Part shown: positions 63,851-64,000 of the stretch, piece after piece | How positions within the stretch are numbered: position 1 is the first letter of the stretch | Layout: the number at the start of each line of letters is the position of its first letter | From: Piscicola geometra | Lineage: Eukaryota > Annelida > Clitellata > Hirudinida > Piscicolidae | Assembly: GCA_943735955.1 (NCBI GenBank) | Contig: OX030958.1 | Span: 3,354,031-3,418,030 of the forward strand | Length of the DNA: 64,000 bases | Reading direction: 5' to 3' | Position numbers and translations under genes: made by a program | The notes under the pieces: model-generated | Databases searched by the model: none | Told to the model about the DNA's origin: nothing | Seen by the model: only the letters and a program-made list of their open reading frames with translations

Positions 63851-64000
<150 letters not shown>

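Overview
The window is nuclear DNA from an AT-rich invertebrate animal. Genes are split into many short exons with GT-AG (and a few apparent GC-AG) introns. They encode metazoan families (cyclin G, neurexin, RASSF, TTC29, mitochondrial ribosomal protein mL54), and the introns and spacers are packed with microsatellites, minisatellites, hAT-type DNA transposons, a LINE and a tRNA-derived SINE. I cannot name the species. The fast-evolving proteins and the repeat load would suit a lophotrochozoan such as an annelid or mollusc, but that is a guess. There are no prokaryotic features. Exon joins below were made by hand from splice motifs, reading-frame phase and remembered family conservation.

Layout. 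1-1,640: repeats downstream of cyclin G. 1,704-10,759 (minus): cyclin G (CCNG2-like) with a 2.5-kb 20-bp satellite in one intron and a long acidic, basic-tailed C-terminus. 10,760-14,960: AT-rich, no convincing gene. 14,962-23,022 (plus): a compact neurexin (LNS-EGF-LNS-stalk-TM-PDZ ligand), with less certain 5' exons. 23,557-26,646 (plus): an Asn-rich protein of unknown function whose internal exons all have the same phase. 27,237-27,790 (minus): a 53-residue Lys/Ala-rich protein, divergent from 28,193-29,498 (plus), an unrecognised protein of about 180 residues. 30,108-30,796 (minus): mL54. 30,995-32,631: hAT relic with a nested SINE. 33,186-38,816 (minus): TTC29, with a broken LINE in one intron. 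39,500-42,600: transposon debris, including a hAT relic with an 8-bp target-site duplication. 43,329-45,443: a complete-looking DNA transposon with an uninterrupted 517-codon ORF. 45,668-46,542: a MITE-like element. 46,872-48,264 (plus): a 71-residue secreted-peptide gene with a TATA box. 48,944-53,827 (plus): a RASSF protein with a low-complexity insertion inside its Ras-association domain. 55,164-58,305: about 70 copies of a 45-bp minisatellite whose plus strand has no G. 58,536-63,722 (minus, 5' end outside the window): a large protein with a GAF-like segment.

The genes do not form a pathway. Cyclin G and RASSF belong to growth-control families, neurexin is a synaptic adhesion receptor, TTC29 is a sperm-flagellum and cilium protein, and mL54 is mitochondrial. 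The most unusual features are splice sites lying at the edges of microsatellite arrays in three genes, the apparently intact transposon, the G-free minisatellite, and the new secreted-peptide gene.
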